DNA from: Rhodothermia bacterium
Lineage (GTDB): Bacteria > Bacteroidota > Rhodothermia > Rhodothermales > UBA2364
NCBI GenBank assembly: GCA_017303715.1
Contig: JAFLBZ010000026.1
Coordinates: 1 to 64,000 of the forward strand
Reading direction: 5' to 3'
Length of the DNA: 64,000 bases
Positions 6,972-15,947 of the stretch are shown here, one piece after another; the stretch's first letter is position 1; each line of letters begins with the position of its first letter. The notes beneath the pieces were generated by a model. It made no database searches. It was not told where the DNA came from and was given only the letters and a program-made list of their open reading frames with translations. The translations under genes were made by a program, and so were the position numbers.

Positions 6972-9485
6972 ATGACAAAGACCGGAAATTCTATCAACCA
7001 AATGCGCTATACCACGCAACGCTGGTCCTACGACAAAAGCCGCAAATACACCATCGGTTTTGTATTGTTTATGCTGCTTTTTTCTATTGGAACCACCCTA
7101 TTTATTTATCTGGGCAAAAAAAGTCCTGAGTTACAAACCCGCATACAAGCCCTCTCTCAGGAAATGCTACCCTCGGTGCGGTCGCAAGAATGGGCGGCGC
7201 GTGAAGGATATGGTGAAATAGCGCAAAAGTTGACCGCTTTTATTCAGCACGAAATGGCGGACAAAAAAATTCCCGGTCTTACCATTACCTTAGCAGATGA
7301 GAAAGACATCGTCTGGGCACGTGGTTTTGGGAGAACCGATACCACACAACGGCTTTTGGCCACACCAGAATCCGTTTGGCGGGTGGCCTCCGTCACCAAA
7401 TTGTTTACCGCCTTGGCCGTTATGCAATTGGTCGAAAAGGGGAAAGTAGATTTAGACGCCCCGATCGCTACCTACCTTCCAGACGTCCGGTTTAATAACC
7501 CCTTCGACAAAGCCATCACCGCCCGACATTTGCTTAGTCATCGAAGCGGCATTTTACGAGAACCTGCCATTGGTAGCTATTTTGACCCCAGCCAGCCCTC
7601 GCTTGTTGCAACCGTCAAAAGTATGAATGGGACGGATGTGTATTTTGAACCCGGATCAAACATTAAGTATTCAAATGCGGCCTTCACGTTGTTGGGGTAC
7701 TTAATCGAAAAGGTGAGCGGCCAGCCATATAAACAATACATCCGTACCCATATTTTACAACCCACCGACATGCCTTTGAGTGCTATTGATCTGGAGCCGA
7801 GGCTAAAACCCAAGATGGCAGCCGGATATATGTGGCGCTATGACGGACACCTGTTCCGTGCCCCCATTTTTGATATGGGCATCGCACCAGCAGCCGGCCT
7901 CAACACTTCGATGCCAGACCTTGCCCGATTTGCCATGATGCTCTACCGCGATGGAAGCAGCCCATCCGGTAAACAAGTCATTAAACCAGCTACCCTCGAA
8001 GCCATGTGGACACCCCAGTTTACTACCGCGCCAAATGGCTTTGGCTTAGGATTTTATGTATCTGATTTTAATGGCTATAAGCGTGTTCAACACTCCGGTG
8101 TTCAATATGGCATCGCAACCCGATTTGCTGTTATTCCCTCCGAGAAAATTGCGGTATGCGTTTCGGGAAATTTAGACAACAGCAATACCGTTATAGACCG
8201 AATTAACAACTACGCCACACAATTGCTTCTGGCGCATAAGCAAAAGAAACCATTGCCCAATCCTATTTACACCGACCCAATTCCAGAAGCCGAAGCCCTC
8301 AAAACATTGGGCTATTATCAAAACCCAGAAAACCAACAAATTCATGCGGTTCGGTGGTTTAACAAAGCACTGTGGTTCCACGATGGAACCTATTATCAAC
8401 GTATCCGAAAATCCAAAACAGGCTGGATAACAGATGGGACGCTTGGCTTTGGAACCGAATTTCATTTTGAAAAACAGACCCTAACCTACGACGGAAAACG
8501 GTTGGTAAAAATCTCAAAACCCAGTGTGCAAACGCCTTTGCGCTGGAAAGACTACATCGGGGAATATGGCTGGGATCACAATATTTTGTTCATTTTTCCG
8601 CAAAACAATCGGTTAATGGCCAGAATCGAATGGTTTGACGACTACGCCTTGCAAGAAGAAGGCTACGACCAGTTTTCCTTCCCCAATGCGGGTCTTTACC
8701 AAAGTGAAAAAGTGGTCTTTACCCGCGATAAGTCCGGCAAAATCAATGGGGTAAAAGCAGCAGGTATTTTCTTTAAACGCCGGAAAACACCTCTTCAACC
8801 ACACCTAACCGATGGTATTCGCTACGGCGAAAAAGACCAATCTGTTGCCTACATTGTTCCCCAAAAAACCAAAGAGGAACTTTTTACCCTTGCCAATGAG
8901 GCCAGTCCACCACGCGAATCGGGAAAAGCCGAAATGGACTTAGTCCAGCCCGCGCTCTTGGATCGTACTATTTTATTGGACATGCGCTATGCCACCGACC
9001 GCAACTTTATGGGAATGCGGTTTTATGACCTTGCCCGTGCTTATTTGCAACGTCCTGCGGCTATGGCCCTGCTAAGGGTACACCAAAAACTCAAAGCGCA
9101 AGGATTGGGACTGATGGTTCACGACGCCTATCGCCCTTGGTACGTCACCAAAATGTTTTGGGAAGCAACACCCATCAACCAACGAAAATTTGTTGCCAAT
9201 CCCGCAGATGGCTCGCGGCACAACAGAGGTTGCGCAGTGGATTTAACCCTCTACTATTTAGATTCCGGCATTGCTGTCGAGATGCCAAGCCTTTACGATG
9301 AATTTTCTGAACGTGCTGCGGCAAATTATTCCGGCGGAACTGATGAACAACGCCGCTACCGCCAAATCTTACGCCAAGCCATGAATTCGGAAGGCTTCAC
9401 CATTATGGAAGACGAATGGTGGCACTTCGACTATCGAGAATGGCGGAACTACCCCATCGGTACAAAGCGATTCGAGGAGTTGTGA
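6972..9485 (+). CDS. fusion of beta-lactamase-fold serine hydrolase and VanX-type D-Ala-D-Ala dipeptidase
   Basis: The 837-residue protein has a membrane anchor at about residues 28-46. It is followed by a class C beta-lactamase/DD-peptidase-like domain with SVTK (S140, K143), YSN (Y233, N235) and HSG (H374-G376) as the three active-site motifs. A less conserved region, about 420-640, resembles the beta-sheet extension found after many such hydrolases. From about residue 655 there is a D-alanyl-D-alanine dipeptidase (M15D) domain with the zinc motif SRHNRGCAVD (H750, D757) and EDEWWH (E815, H818). All metal and catalytic residues of both domains are present. Both would act in the periplasm on peptidoglycan peptides or free D-Ala-D-Ala. 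The joining of these two activities in one chain is uncommon. There are no van regulators nearby, so recycling or remodelling is likelier than vancomycin resistance. Confidence 0.88.
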   Translation: MTKTGNSINQMRYTTQRWSYDKSRKYTIGFVLFMLLFSIGTTLFIYLGKKSPELQTRIQALSQEMLPSVRSQEWAAREGYGEIAQKLTAFIQHEMADKKIPGLTITLADEKDIVWARGFGRTDTTQRLLATPESVWRVASVTKLFTALAVMQLVEKGKVDLDAPIATYLPDVRFNNPFDKAITARHLLSHRSGILREPAIGSYFDPSQPSLVATVKSMNGTDVYFEPGSNIKYSNAAFTLLGYLIEKVSGQPYKQYIRTHILQPTDMPLSAIDLEPRLKPKMAAGYMWRYDGHLFRAPIFDMGIAPAAGLNTSMPDLARFAMMLYRDGSSPSGKQVIKPATLEAMWTPQFTTAPNGFGLGFYVSDFNGYKRVQHSGVQYGIATRFAVIPSEKIAVCVSGNLDNSNTVIDRINNYATQLLLAHKQKKPLPNPIYTDPIPEAEALKTLGYYQNPENQQIHAVRWFNKALWFHDGTYYQRIRKSKTGWITDGTLGFGTEFHFEKQTLTYDGKRLVKISKPSVQTPLRWKDYIGEYGWDHNILFIFPQNNRLMARIEWFDDYALQEEGYDQFSFPNAGLYQSEKVVFTRDKSGKINGVKAAGIFFKRRKTPLQPHLTDGIRYGEKDQSVAYIVPQKTKEELFTLANEASPPRESGKAEMDLVQPALLDRTILLDMRYATDRNFMGMRFYDLARAYLQRPAAMALLRVHQKLKAQGLGLMVHDAYRPWYVTKMFWEATPINQRKFVANPADGSRHNRGCAVDLTLYYLDSGIAVEMPSLYDEFSERAAANYSGGTDEQRRYRQILRQAMNSEGFTIMEDEWWHFDYREWRNYPIGTKRFEEL

Positions 9486-9531
9486 AAAGAGAACTCCTTT
9501 GGGATACAAAGCGCAGGCAAGGCGTATCAAC

Positions 9532-9544
9532 TTAACAGGGTTAA
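9532..9544 (+). promoter_or_regulatory. putative TetR operator before the YheT-like hydrolase gene
   Basis: TTAACAGGGTTAA differs by one base from the tetR/fadN palindrome and ends 13 nt before the next ATG, the same spacing as the other two sites. This is weaker than the other two because of the mismatch. Confidence 0.45.
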
Positions 9545-9557
9545 TTAACTTGAATGT

Positions 9558-10568
9558 ATGCCCCTACTTAGCACTTCCTATTCCGCTCCGAAAAGATTGC
9601 CGGGCGGGTATCTCCAAACCATTTATCCCGCTGTATTTTCGCAACACCCAGCTTTGCCCTACCAACGTGTGCGTATAAACACACCCGACGACGACTTTTT
9701 GGACATTGATACACATTTTATCCATTCGCTTAGTCTGGCAGTTCTCTCTCATGGTTTAGAAGGCCATAGCCGTCGTCCGTACCTTAACAAAATGGCGTTA
9801 CAAATGCGCAGTATAGGCTACGATGTGATGGCATGGAATTTTCGCGGGTGCTCTGGAGAACCCAACCGAAAGGTGTATTCCTATCATGGTGGCGCTACCA
9901 ACGATCTACAAACCGTTTTGGAATATGTATGGTCTTTAAAGCGGTTTGAACAGGTGATTTTGGTGGGATTTAGCTTGGGCGGAAATCTCACGCTGCGGTA
10001 TTTAGGCGAAGTTGGTGCGTCTATTGACCCTCGTATCAAAGCCGGAATTGGCATATCGGTGCCCTGCGACTTTGTATCAGGTGCAGAGACCCTCGACCAT
10101 TGGAGCCGCCGCCCTTTTGTCAATAATTTTCTACGGACGTTACGCCCTAAAATCGAAGAAAAAGCCCAACGATTCCCAAACCTGATCAGCAGCAAAGGTT
10201 TTGACGAAATTAAGACCTTCCGCCAATTTGACGAACGGTATGTTGCACCTTTTTTCGGTTTCAACTCCGCAAAACACTATTGGGAATCCGTTAGTTGTCG
10301 GCCAGTCCTCACGAAAATCGCCGTACCTGTTTTTATCCTGAATGCGGTAAACGATCCTTTTTTTGGCACAACCTGCTTCCCAATTGAAGAAGCCGCACGC
10401 TCGGAATCCCTTTTTCTTGAAATGCCCCAAACCGGCGGACACAATGGCTTCCCCATTTTCAACCCCGCCTTAACGTCATATGCCCCACTTGCCGTGAGCC
10501 ATTTTTTGACCAAGCACGCCTCTTGGCTAAATTCGTGTCAACACCTTGCAGAAAGCGGTATTTTTTAG
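9558..10568 (+). CDS. alpha/beta-fold hydrolase, YheT/EMB8 family
   Basis: The 336-residue protein begins with the family signature GGYLQTIYPA. The nucleophile elbow is GFSLGGNL (about residues 137-144), the acid is in NAVNDPFFG and the histidine is in GGHNGF near the end. YheT-family proteins are cytoplasmic esterase/lipase-like hydrolases whose natural substrates are mostly unknown. No signal peptide is visible. The putative TetR operator just upstream suggests that it belongs to the fatty-acid regulon, which would fit a role in releasing fatty acids from esters. That link is inference. Two hairpins with T-runs follow the stop codon. Confidence 0.87.
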   Translation: MPLLSTSYSAPKRLPGGYLQTIYPAVFSQHPALPYQRVRINTPDDDFLDIDTHFIHSLSLAVLSHGLEGHSRRPYLNKMALQMRSIGYDVMAWNFRGCSGEPNRKVYSYHGGATNDLQTVLEYVWSLKRFEQVILVGFSLGGNLTLRYLGEVGASIDPRIKAGIGISVPCDFVSGAETLDHWSRRPFVNNFLRTLRPKIEEKAQRFPNLISSKGFDEIKTFRQFDERYVAPFFGFNSAKHYWESVSCRPVLTKIAVPVFILNAVNDPFFGTTCFPIEEAARSESLFLEMPQTGGHNGFPIFNPALTSYAPLAVSHFLTKHASWLNSCQHLAESGIF

Positions 10569-10576
10569 TACATTCC
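10546..10576 (+). promoter_or_regulatory. possible promoter of rimP-nusA-infB
   Basis: TTG at 10546-10548 and TACATTCC at 10569-10576 are 20 nt apart, the Bacteroidota spacing. The -7 box has two mismatches to TAnnTTTG. It overlaps the end of the YheT-like gene. Confidence 0.3.
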
Positions 10577-10606
10577 CCCCGTGCCTGTGATGTGCGGGGA
10601 GTTTCG

Positions 10607-10624
10607 GGGAAGCTTCCCTTTTTT
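10607..10624 (+). terminator. short hairpin with T-run, first of two before rimP
   Basis: GGGAAGCTTCCC at 10607-10618 is self-complementary and followed by six T. The stem is only about four base pairs once a loop is allowed, so it is weak alone. It may end the YheT-like transcript or form part of a rimP leader. Confidence 0.4.
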
Positions 10625-10643
10625 ATTGGGAACTTACATGCAC

Positions 10644-10671
10644 GCCTACCGCCCCCGGATAGGCTTTTTTT
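10644..10671 (+). terminator. intrinsic terminator or attenuator between the YheT-like gene and rimP
   Basis: GCCTACC pairs with GGATAGGC (one bulged A) around a short C-rich loop, followed by seven T. It lies only 25 nt before the rimP start, so it either separates the two genes or sits inside the rimP leader as an attenuator. Confidence 0.6.
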
Positions 10672-10695
10672 GTGGACATTAAATAATGTAACGCT

Positions 10696-11154
10696 TTGCA
10701 AGAAATAGAATCCCTCCTATTAAAAATAATCGAGGATACCCTTACCGATTTTCCAGATATTTTTCTGGTAGAATTCTTGGTTCGTGGCAAAGAAGAGCGA
10801 TACGTTATTGATGTTTTTTTGGATGGTGATAACGGTATTGATGTAGAAAAATGCGCTAAAATAAGCCGACGTATTTCCCGTATTTTGGAAGAGAAAGACC
10901 TTTTCCCCAATGCGTATGTCCTTAATGTCTCCTCGCCCGGAGTTTCCAAGCCGCTGCGCTTCCCACGCCAATATGCCCAACACATCGGACGTGACTTGGT
11001 GGTAACGTTGGCAAGGGAAGGCGAAAACAGAGAGGTTCGTGGAAAGCTAATTGAAACAACGACTGACTACATCACCCTTCAGCCCCCAAAAACCGAAGCT
11101 ATAAGTTTTCAGTTTCACGAGGTCGCTTTTTCAAAAGTTAAACTTCCGTGGTAA
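10696..11154 (+). CDS. rimP: ribosome maturation factor RimP
   Basis: RimP helps assemble the 30S ribosomal subunit. The 152-residue length is normal. The family motifs are visible: YVIDVFLDGDNGIDVEKCAKISR in the N-terminal domain, then YVLNVSSPGVSKPL, then the small C-terminal SH3-like domain. It must start at TTG (10696), because an in-frame stop lies just upstream and no ATG occurs in the early frame. It is followed by nusA and infB, the conserved rimP-nusA-infB order of many bacteria. The TTG start and the hairpins directly upstream may keep its expression low or regulated. Confidence 0.93.
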   Translation: MQEIESLLLKIIEDTLTDFPDIFLVEFLVRGKEERYVIDVFLDGDNGIDVEKCAKISRRISRILEEKDLFPNAYVLNVSSPGVSKPLRFPRQYAQHIGRDLVVTLAREGENREVRGKLIETTTDYITLQPPKTEAISFQFHEVAFSKVKLPW

Positions 11155-11235
11155 ATCGAAAAATCAAGCTTTTTAAGTTTAGACAGAACCACCCCCAAAA
11201 CCTTACGAAATAAACATTTCCATATCGGAATTAAC

Positions 11236-12495
11236 ATGGGAAAACTCAACCAAAGTGCCGAACTTGTCTCCTCGTTTGCCGAAATTGCACGAGAAAAAGG
11301 GATTGACCGCGACACCTTGCAGTCCATCATGGAAGACGTCTTTAAAGCCATGATCCGCAAGCGATATGGGGCCGATGATTCCTTCGAGATCATTTTTAAT
11401 CCCGACAATGGCGACATCCAGATCATCCACGTTCGGGAAGTGATTCCAAACCAAGACTTAGAGGATCCCGTAACCCAGATTGAAATTCGGGATGCGCTAC
11501 TCCTTGACGAAGATGTTGAAGCCGGAGACGAAGTAGCCACCGAGGTCAATATTCGGGATTTTGGTCGGCGTGTCATTGCAACAGCACGGCAAACCTTTAA
11601 CCAGAGGATTCGTGACATCGAAAAAGAGAATATTGTGGATCAATATTCCGAATTGGTGGGCGAAATTGTTGTTGGCGAAATTTACCAAATCCGCCGCAGA
11701 GAGGTTCTCGTAATGCACGATAAAGTGGAGTTGATTTTGCCTAAAAACGAACAAATTCCGAAAGACCGATATCGCAAGGGCGATATGCTCCGCGCCGTGG
11801 TAAAAGAAATCAATCGCGAGACCGGAGGCTTTCCGCAGGTAATCATCAGTCGGGCAGATCCAGCTTTTATGGAGCGCCTATTTGAATTAGAAGTGCCCGA
11901 AATCTATGAAGGTGTCGTAGAGATTAAAAAAATTGTGCGTGAACCCGGCGAAAGAGCTAAGGTGGCGGTCATCAGCCACGACGAACGTGTGGATCCCGTA
12001 GGTGCTTGTGTTGGGATGAAGGGCGTGCGGATCCATGCTGTTGTACGCGAACTGAACAACGAAAATATTGATGTTGTACCTTGGACGGACGACATCCATG
12101 AAAACATCAAACGCTCACTTGCTCCAGCAAAACCCATTGAGGTTTCTCTCAATGAGACCATTACACCGCCCCGTGCCAAAGTTACCGTTCGTCCAGATGA
12201 AGTTAGCCTTGCCATTGGTCGCGGTGGCTTGAACATCCGCCTTGGCTCCGCCCTTACGGGGTACGAGATTGATGTTTATCGAGACATCTCGCAAGACGAA
12301 GAAGACGTAGATGTGATGGAATTTGCCGATGAAATTGATGAAGAAACCCTTAGCGCCCTTCAACGCATTGGTTGCGACACTGCAAAGGCTGTTTTAGAAC
12401 TTTCGGTGGATGAACTGGTGCGCAGAACGGGGCTTGAAAGACCTGTGGCCGAGAATGTGATCAACATCATGCGGGCCGAATTTGATGAAGAATAA
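11236..12495 (+). CDS. nusA: transcription termination/antitermination factor NusA
   Basis: NusA binds RNA polymerase and nascent RNA and modulates pausing, termination and antitermination. The 419-residue protein has the N-terminal polymerase-binding domain (about 1-125), an S1 domain (about 135-200), and two KH domains with GACVGMKGVRIHAVVREL and SLAIGRGGLNIRLGSALTG. It ends with a short helix-hairpin-helix segment (LQRIGCDTAKAVLELS). The tandem acidic C-terminal repeats of E. coli NusA are absent, as in many non-proteobacterial NusA. It lies 81 nt after rimP and 107 nt before infB. Confidence 0.96.
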   Translation: MGKLNQSAELVSSFAEIAREKGIDRDTLQSIMEDVFKAMIRKRYGADDSFEIIFNPDNGDIQIIHVREVIPNQDLEDPVTQIEIRDALLLDEDVEAGDEVATEVNIRDFGRRVIATARQTFNQRIRDIEKENIVDQYSELVGEIVVGEIYQIRRREVLVMHDKVELILPKNEQIPKDRYRKGDMLRAVVKEINRETGGFPQVIISRADPAFMERLFELEVPEIYEGVVEIKKIVREPGERAKVAVISHDERVDPVGACVGMKGVRIHAVVRELNNENIDVVPWTDDIHENIKRSLAPAKPIEVSLNETITPPRAKVTVRPDEVSLAIGRGGLNIRLGSALTGYEIDVYRDISQDEEDVDVMEFADEIDEETLSALQRIGCDTAKAVLELSVDELVRRTGLERPVAENVINIMRAEFDEE

Positions 12496-12602
12496 GGCAT
12501 ACGATGTGTTAAGGCATAAGCAATTAAACTTCTCACACGTAGGCATTAGCATAAAAACATACCGATTATCATTAAACGATCTGGAGCCGGATCCTCTACC
12601 GT

Positions 12603-15600
12603 ATGGCAGGAAACAACAAGGGCAATAAGCCCAAAAAGCTTTTTCAAGTTCTGAGAGAGCTAAACCTCAAACAGGACACCGTAGTGGCGCACCTCAAAAA
12701 AGAGGGGTTTGAGTTGGGTAAGGTGGATATCAACACCAAGCTCAACGATGATATGTATTTGTCCCTTTTGGAAAAATTTGCAAAAGAGAAAGCGGCTGCC
12801 GAACGTCATCAGCGCTGGGCTGAAGAGGAGCGCCAAAGAAAAGAACGTCGAGACTACGATTTCCCCGATGACGAATCGGTAGAAGAGTCTGCTTCTGATA
12901 CGATTGCACCTCCAGTAGAAGTACCAGTCCCAGAACCGGAGGCTACCATTGAAGTCCACACACATCCAGATGTATCTATCGAACCCGATTCAGTGGAACC
13001 GGCTGTCGTGGAACCGATCGTGGAGATTGACCCAACCCCTGTTCCTGAAGTTACGGTGGTTGAGCCTCTAGAGCAGGAACACATTTTGGCGCATGAGCCA
13101 GAACCTATGCCAAGCCAGATCCACACCGAGGAGGCTCCTAAAGTTGAATCAACTGCACCCGAGCCGAGGCATGACGAGGTGGAAGTTCCCCCCCTCCCAG
13201 TAGCACCTACTGCTGAAACGCCACCCGCCGTCAGTGAATCAACGATAGCGGAGGAAATGGAGGCAATACCGGAGCCAATGGCTTCAGTGCAAGAACCCAC
13301 TGTCGCGCCTCCCGAAATGGTGAATGACGTTGTTGTTGTGGAGCAAGTACCGAACAACCCAGAAGTGATAACCGAAGCGTCAGACACAGGTGAAACGCAG
13401 CCTCGTAGGAAAAAAGAAAAAGCGAAAAAGCAAGACAACCTGCGCGAGGTAGAGGATGTAGACGACTTGGATGATGGGCCAAAGCTAATCAAATCGGATC
13501 GTTACATCTTAGAAGGACCCAAAGTACTTGGAAAAGTCAATTTAGCAACCCTGCAAGATGCAGAACCCGGAGCAAAGCGCAAAAAGCGTAAACGAAAAGG
13601 CAAAGCAGATGAACCTGTTCGTCAGCCAAAAGCAAGCCCAAGCACGGCTCCGGCTAATGATGCCCCTAAAAAGGCAACTCCTGCGGCAACACCTGCTACA
13701 ACGGCTGTAAAATCTAAGAAGAAAAAAGCCAAACTTCCGGTGATCAGCCAAGAGGAGGTCAAAGAAGCCATCGTCCAAACCAAATCGGGCATGATGCGGC
13801 ATGGAACAAAAGAGCGTCAAGGCGCACGCTTACGCCGTCGGGAAAAACGGGTTGAACGTGCAGAACTACGCGAACAGGAGATGGCCGCACAGGAGGCGTG
13901 GGAGCGCAAACTTAGGGTGGTGGAATATGTCTCGGCAAATGAACTGGCAAACATGATGGATGTGTCGGTAACCGAGGTCATTTCTACATGTCTAGAACTG
14001 GGTCTAATGGTCTCCATTAACCAACGGCTGGAAGCAGATACCATACAGTTGATTGCGGAAGAATTTGGAGTGGAAATAGAGTTCGTTACCGATGTAGCCT
14101 CCGACGAAATCACCTTACAAGACGACGACGAAGCCGACTTGCTACCACGCGCACCCGTTGTCACCATTATGGGCCACGTGGATCATGGTAAAACTTCGCT
14201 GCTCGACTATATCCGGCGTACAAACGTGGTCAAGTCCGAGGCGGGTGGGATTACGCAGCACATCGGTGCGTACTCTGTTACTTTACCGACGGGACAAATG
14301 ATCACCTTCCTTGATACCCCTGGTCACGAAGCGTTTACCGCTATGCGTGCTCGCGGTGCACAGGTGACAGACCTTGTCGTACTCATCGTTGCGGCTGATG
14401 ATGGTGTGATGCCCCAAACAATCGAGGCCATCAACCACGCACATGCGGCTGGTGTACCTCTCATCATTGCGGTGAACAAGATTGACAAAGACGGCGCAAA
14501 TCCGCAACGGGTACTTCAAGAATTAACCCAGTACAAAGTCGTCGTAGAAGCCTATGGCGGAAACGTACAACATAGCGAAATCTCCGCAAAGAAAGGGATA
14601 AATATAGAAGGTCTCCTTCAACAAATTGTGGATGAAGCGGAATTACTCGACCTCAAGGCCAATCCAAACCGGAACGCAAACGGAACCATTGTAGAAAGTA
14701 GAATTGACAAAGGTCGCGGTATTGTAGCAACGGTATTGGTTCAACGGGGCACGCTAAAAGTCGGAGACGTTTTTGTGGCGGGTGCTTATACGGGTAAAGT
14801 CCGTGCGATGTACGATGAGGTCGAAAATCGGGTTAAGTCTGCTGGCCCCTCTAAACCCGCCCTTATTGTCGGATTTAATGGCCCGCCGGATGTGGGCGAT
14901 CGCTTTGTGGTCTTGGACGATGAGCGCGAGGCTAAGGAAATCGCAAATAAGCGCCAGCAAATTGCCCGCGAACAAAGTATGCGCCAGAAGAAACACCTGA
15001 CCTTAGACGAGATTGGCCGCAGGCTTGCCTTAGGCGACTTTAAGGAGCTTAACCTCATTATCAAGGCAGACGTAGGCGGCTCGGTTCAAGCGCTCACAGA
15101 TTCCTTGCTCAAACTATCCACCGAGGAAGTTCAAGTTCGAGTCATCCATAGTGCAGTGGGAGCAGTAACCGAAAGTGATGTACTGTTGGCTTCAACTTCC
15201 GATGCGGTGATTATAGGCTTCCAAGTACGCCCAGCGTCCCCTCAAGTTCGCAAGGTGATGGAGCAAGAACAAATTGACTTCCGCACATATTCCGTAATCT
15301 ATGACGCCATCGAAGACGTCCGCGATGCCTTGGAAGGCTTGCTGTCTCCAGAGCTAAGCGACAAGACCTTGGGTACAGCCCAAGTCCGAGAAGTCTTTCA
15401 TGTTCCCAAAATTGGTAGTATTGCAGGCTGTATGGTGACAGACGGCAAAATCCAGCGGAAAGATGCCGTGCGCTTGGTTCGCGAAGGTGTGGTTATTTGG
15501 TCTGGAAAACTGGCCTCTCTCCGCCGCTTCAAAGACCCCGTCAACGAGGTTTCGAGTGGGTATGAATGTGGTATTGGTCTTGAAGGTGGGCAGGATATTA

Positions 15601-15665
15601 AAGTCGGAGACCTCATTGAAACCTATGAAGTCGTTTCCACTAAACGCCGTTTGGCTTCCCGCTAA
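12603..15665 (+). CDS. infB: translation initiation factor IF-2
   Basis: IF-2 brings initiator tRNA to the ribosome and promotes subunit joining. At 1020 residues it is long, because an IF2-N-like helical start (residues 13-65) is followed by a low-complexity stretch (about 70-420) rich in Pro, Glu and Val, then a basic Lys/Arg/Ala stretch. A second IF2-N domain lies near 440-490. The GTPase domain starts near residue 522 with GHVDHGKT, then [12 protein letters not shown] and SAKKG. Domain II, IF-2 (III) and the C-terminal tRNA-binding domain complete it. A strong terminator follows 25 nt after the stop codon. Confidence 0.97.
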   Translation: MAGNNKGNKPKKLFQVLRELNLKQDTVVAHLKKEGFELGKVDINTKLNDDMYLSLLEKFAKEKAAAERHQRWAEEERQRKERRDYDFPDDESVEESASDTIAPPVEVPVPEPEATIEVHTHPDVSIEPDSVEPAVVEPIVEIDPTPVPEVTVVEPLEQEHILAHEPEPMPSQIHTEEAPKVESTAPEPRHDEVEVPPLPVAPTAETPPAVSESTIAEEMEAIPEPMASVQEPTVAPPEMVNDVVVVEQVPNNPEVITEASDTGETQPRRKKEKAKKQDNLREVEDVDDLDDGPKLIKSDRYILEGPKVLGKVNLATLQDAEPGAKRKKRKRKGKADEPVRQPKASPSTAPANDAPKKATPAATPATTAVKSKKKKAKLPVISQEEVKEAIVQTKSGMMRHGTKERQGARLRRREKRVERAELREQEMAAQEAWERKLRVVEYVSANELANMMDVSVTEVISTCLELGLMVSINQRLEADTIQLIAEEFGVEIEFVTDVASDEITLQDDDEADLLPRAPVVTIMGHVDHGKTSLLDYIRRTNVVKSEAGGITQHIGAYSVTLPTGQMITFLDTPGHEAFTAMRARGAQVTDLVVLIVAADDGVMPQTIEAINHAHAAGVPLIIAVNKIDKDGANPQRVLQELTQYKVVVEAYGGNVQHSEISAKKGINIEGLLQQIVDEAELLDLKANPNRNANGTIVESRIDKGRGIVATVLVQRGTLKVGDVFVAGAYTGKVRAMYDEVENRVKSAGPSKPALIVGFNGPPDVGDRFVVLDDEREAKEIANKRQQIAREQSMRQKKHLTLDEIGRRLALGDFKELNLIIKADVGGSVQALTDSLLKLSTEEVQVRVIHSAVGAVTESDVLLASTSDAVIIGFQVRPASPQVRKVMEQEQIDFRTYSVIYDAIEDVRDALEGLLSPELSDKTLGTAQVREVFHVPKIGSIAGCMVTDGKIQRKDAVRLVREGVVIWSGKLASLRRFKDPVNEVSSGYECGIGLEGGQDIKVGDLIETYEVVSTKRRLASR

Positions 15666-15690
15666 AATGTACTACTTTATGTGATTAATA

Positions 15691-15721
15691 AAGGTCTCCT
15701 TACAACGAGGAGACCTTTTTT
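15691..15721 (+). terminator. intrinsic terminator of the rimP-nusA-infB operon
   Basis: AAGGTCTCCT at 15691-15700 pairs perfectly with AGGAGACCTT at 15708-15717 around a 7-nt loop and runs into a T tract. Confidence 0.92.
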
Positions 15722-15947
15722 CTTCTTGAGAATTGGTCTGTTATAAAATCTTGTATTCTCAAGAAACATAACTTTTGTCATCAATTCCTATCCCACAAAT
15801 TTAGGCGCACGTTGATACGAGTCATTTCTTTTATAGAATTCAACTGTTATTTTTGATAATACTCTCTTGAATAACGTAATTTGGTGCTGCTAATTCCTTT
15901 ACGACTTTTCCTATTTAATCTAATAGGATACACACCAAGCGTCTCTT

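Noticed and set aside
6972-9485. A vancomycin-resistance cluster around the VanX-like domain
   Set aside because: No D-Ala-D-Lac ligase, VanH-like dehydrogenase or VanRS pair is nearby; the two-component system at 34-36 kb is far away and unlinked.
12854-13492. 212-codon frame antisense to infB
   Set aside because: It is composed mostly of Ser, Thr and Gly and results from the low-complexity Pro/Glu/Val linker of IF-2 read backwards.
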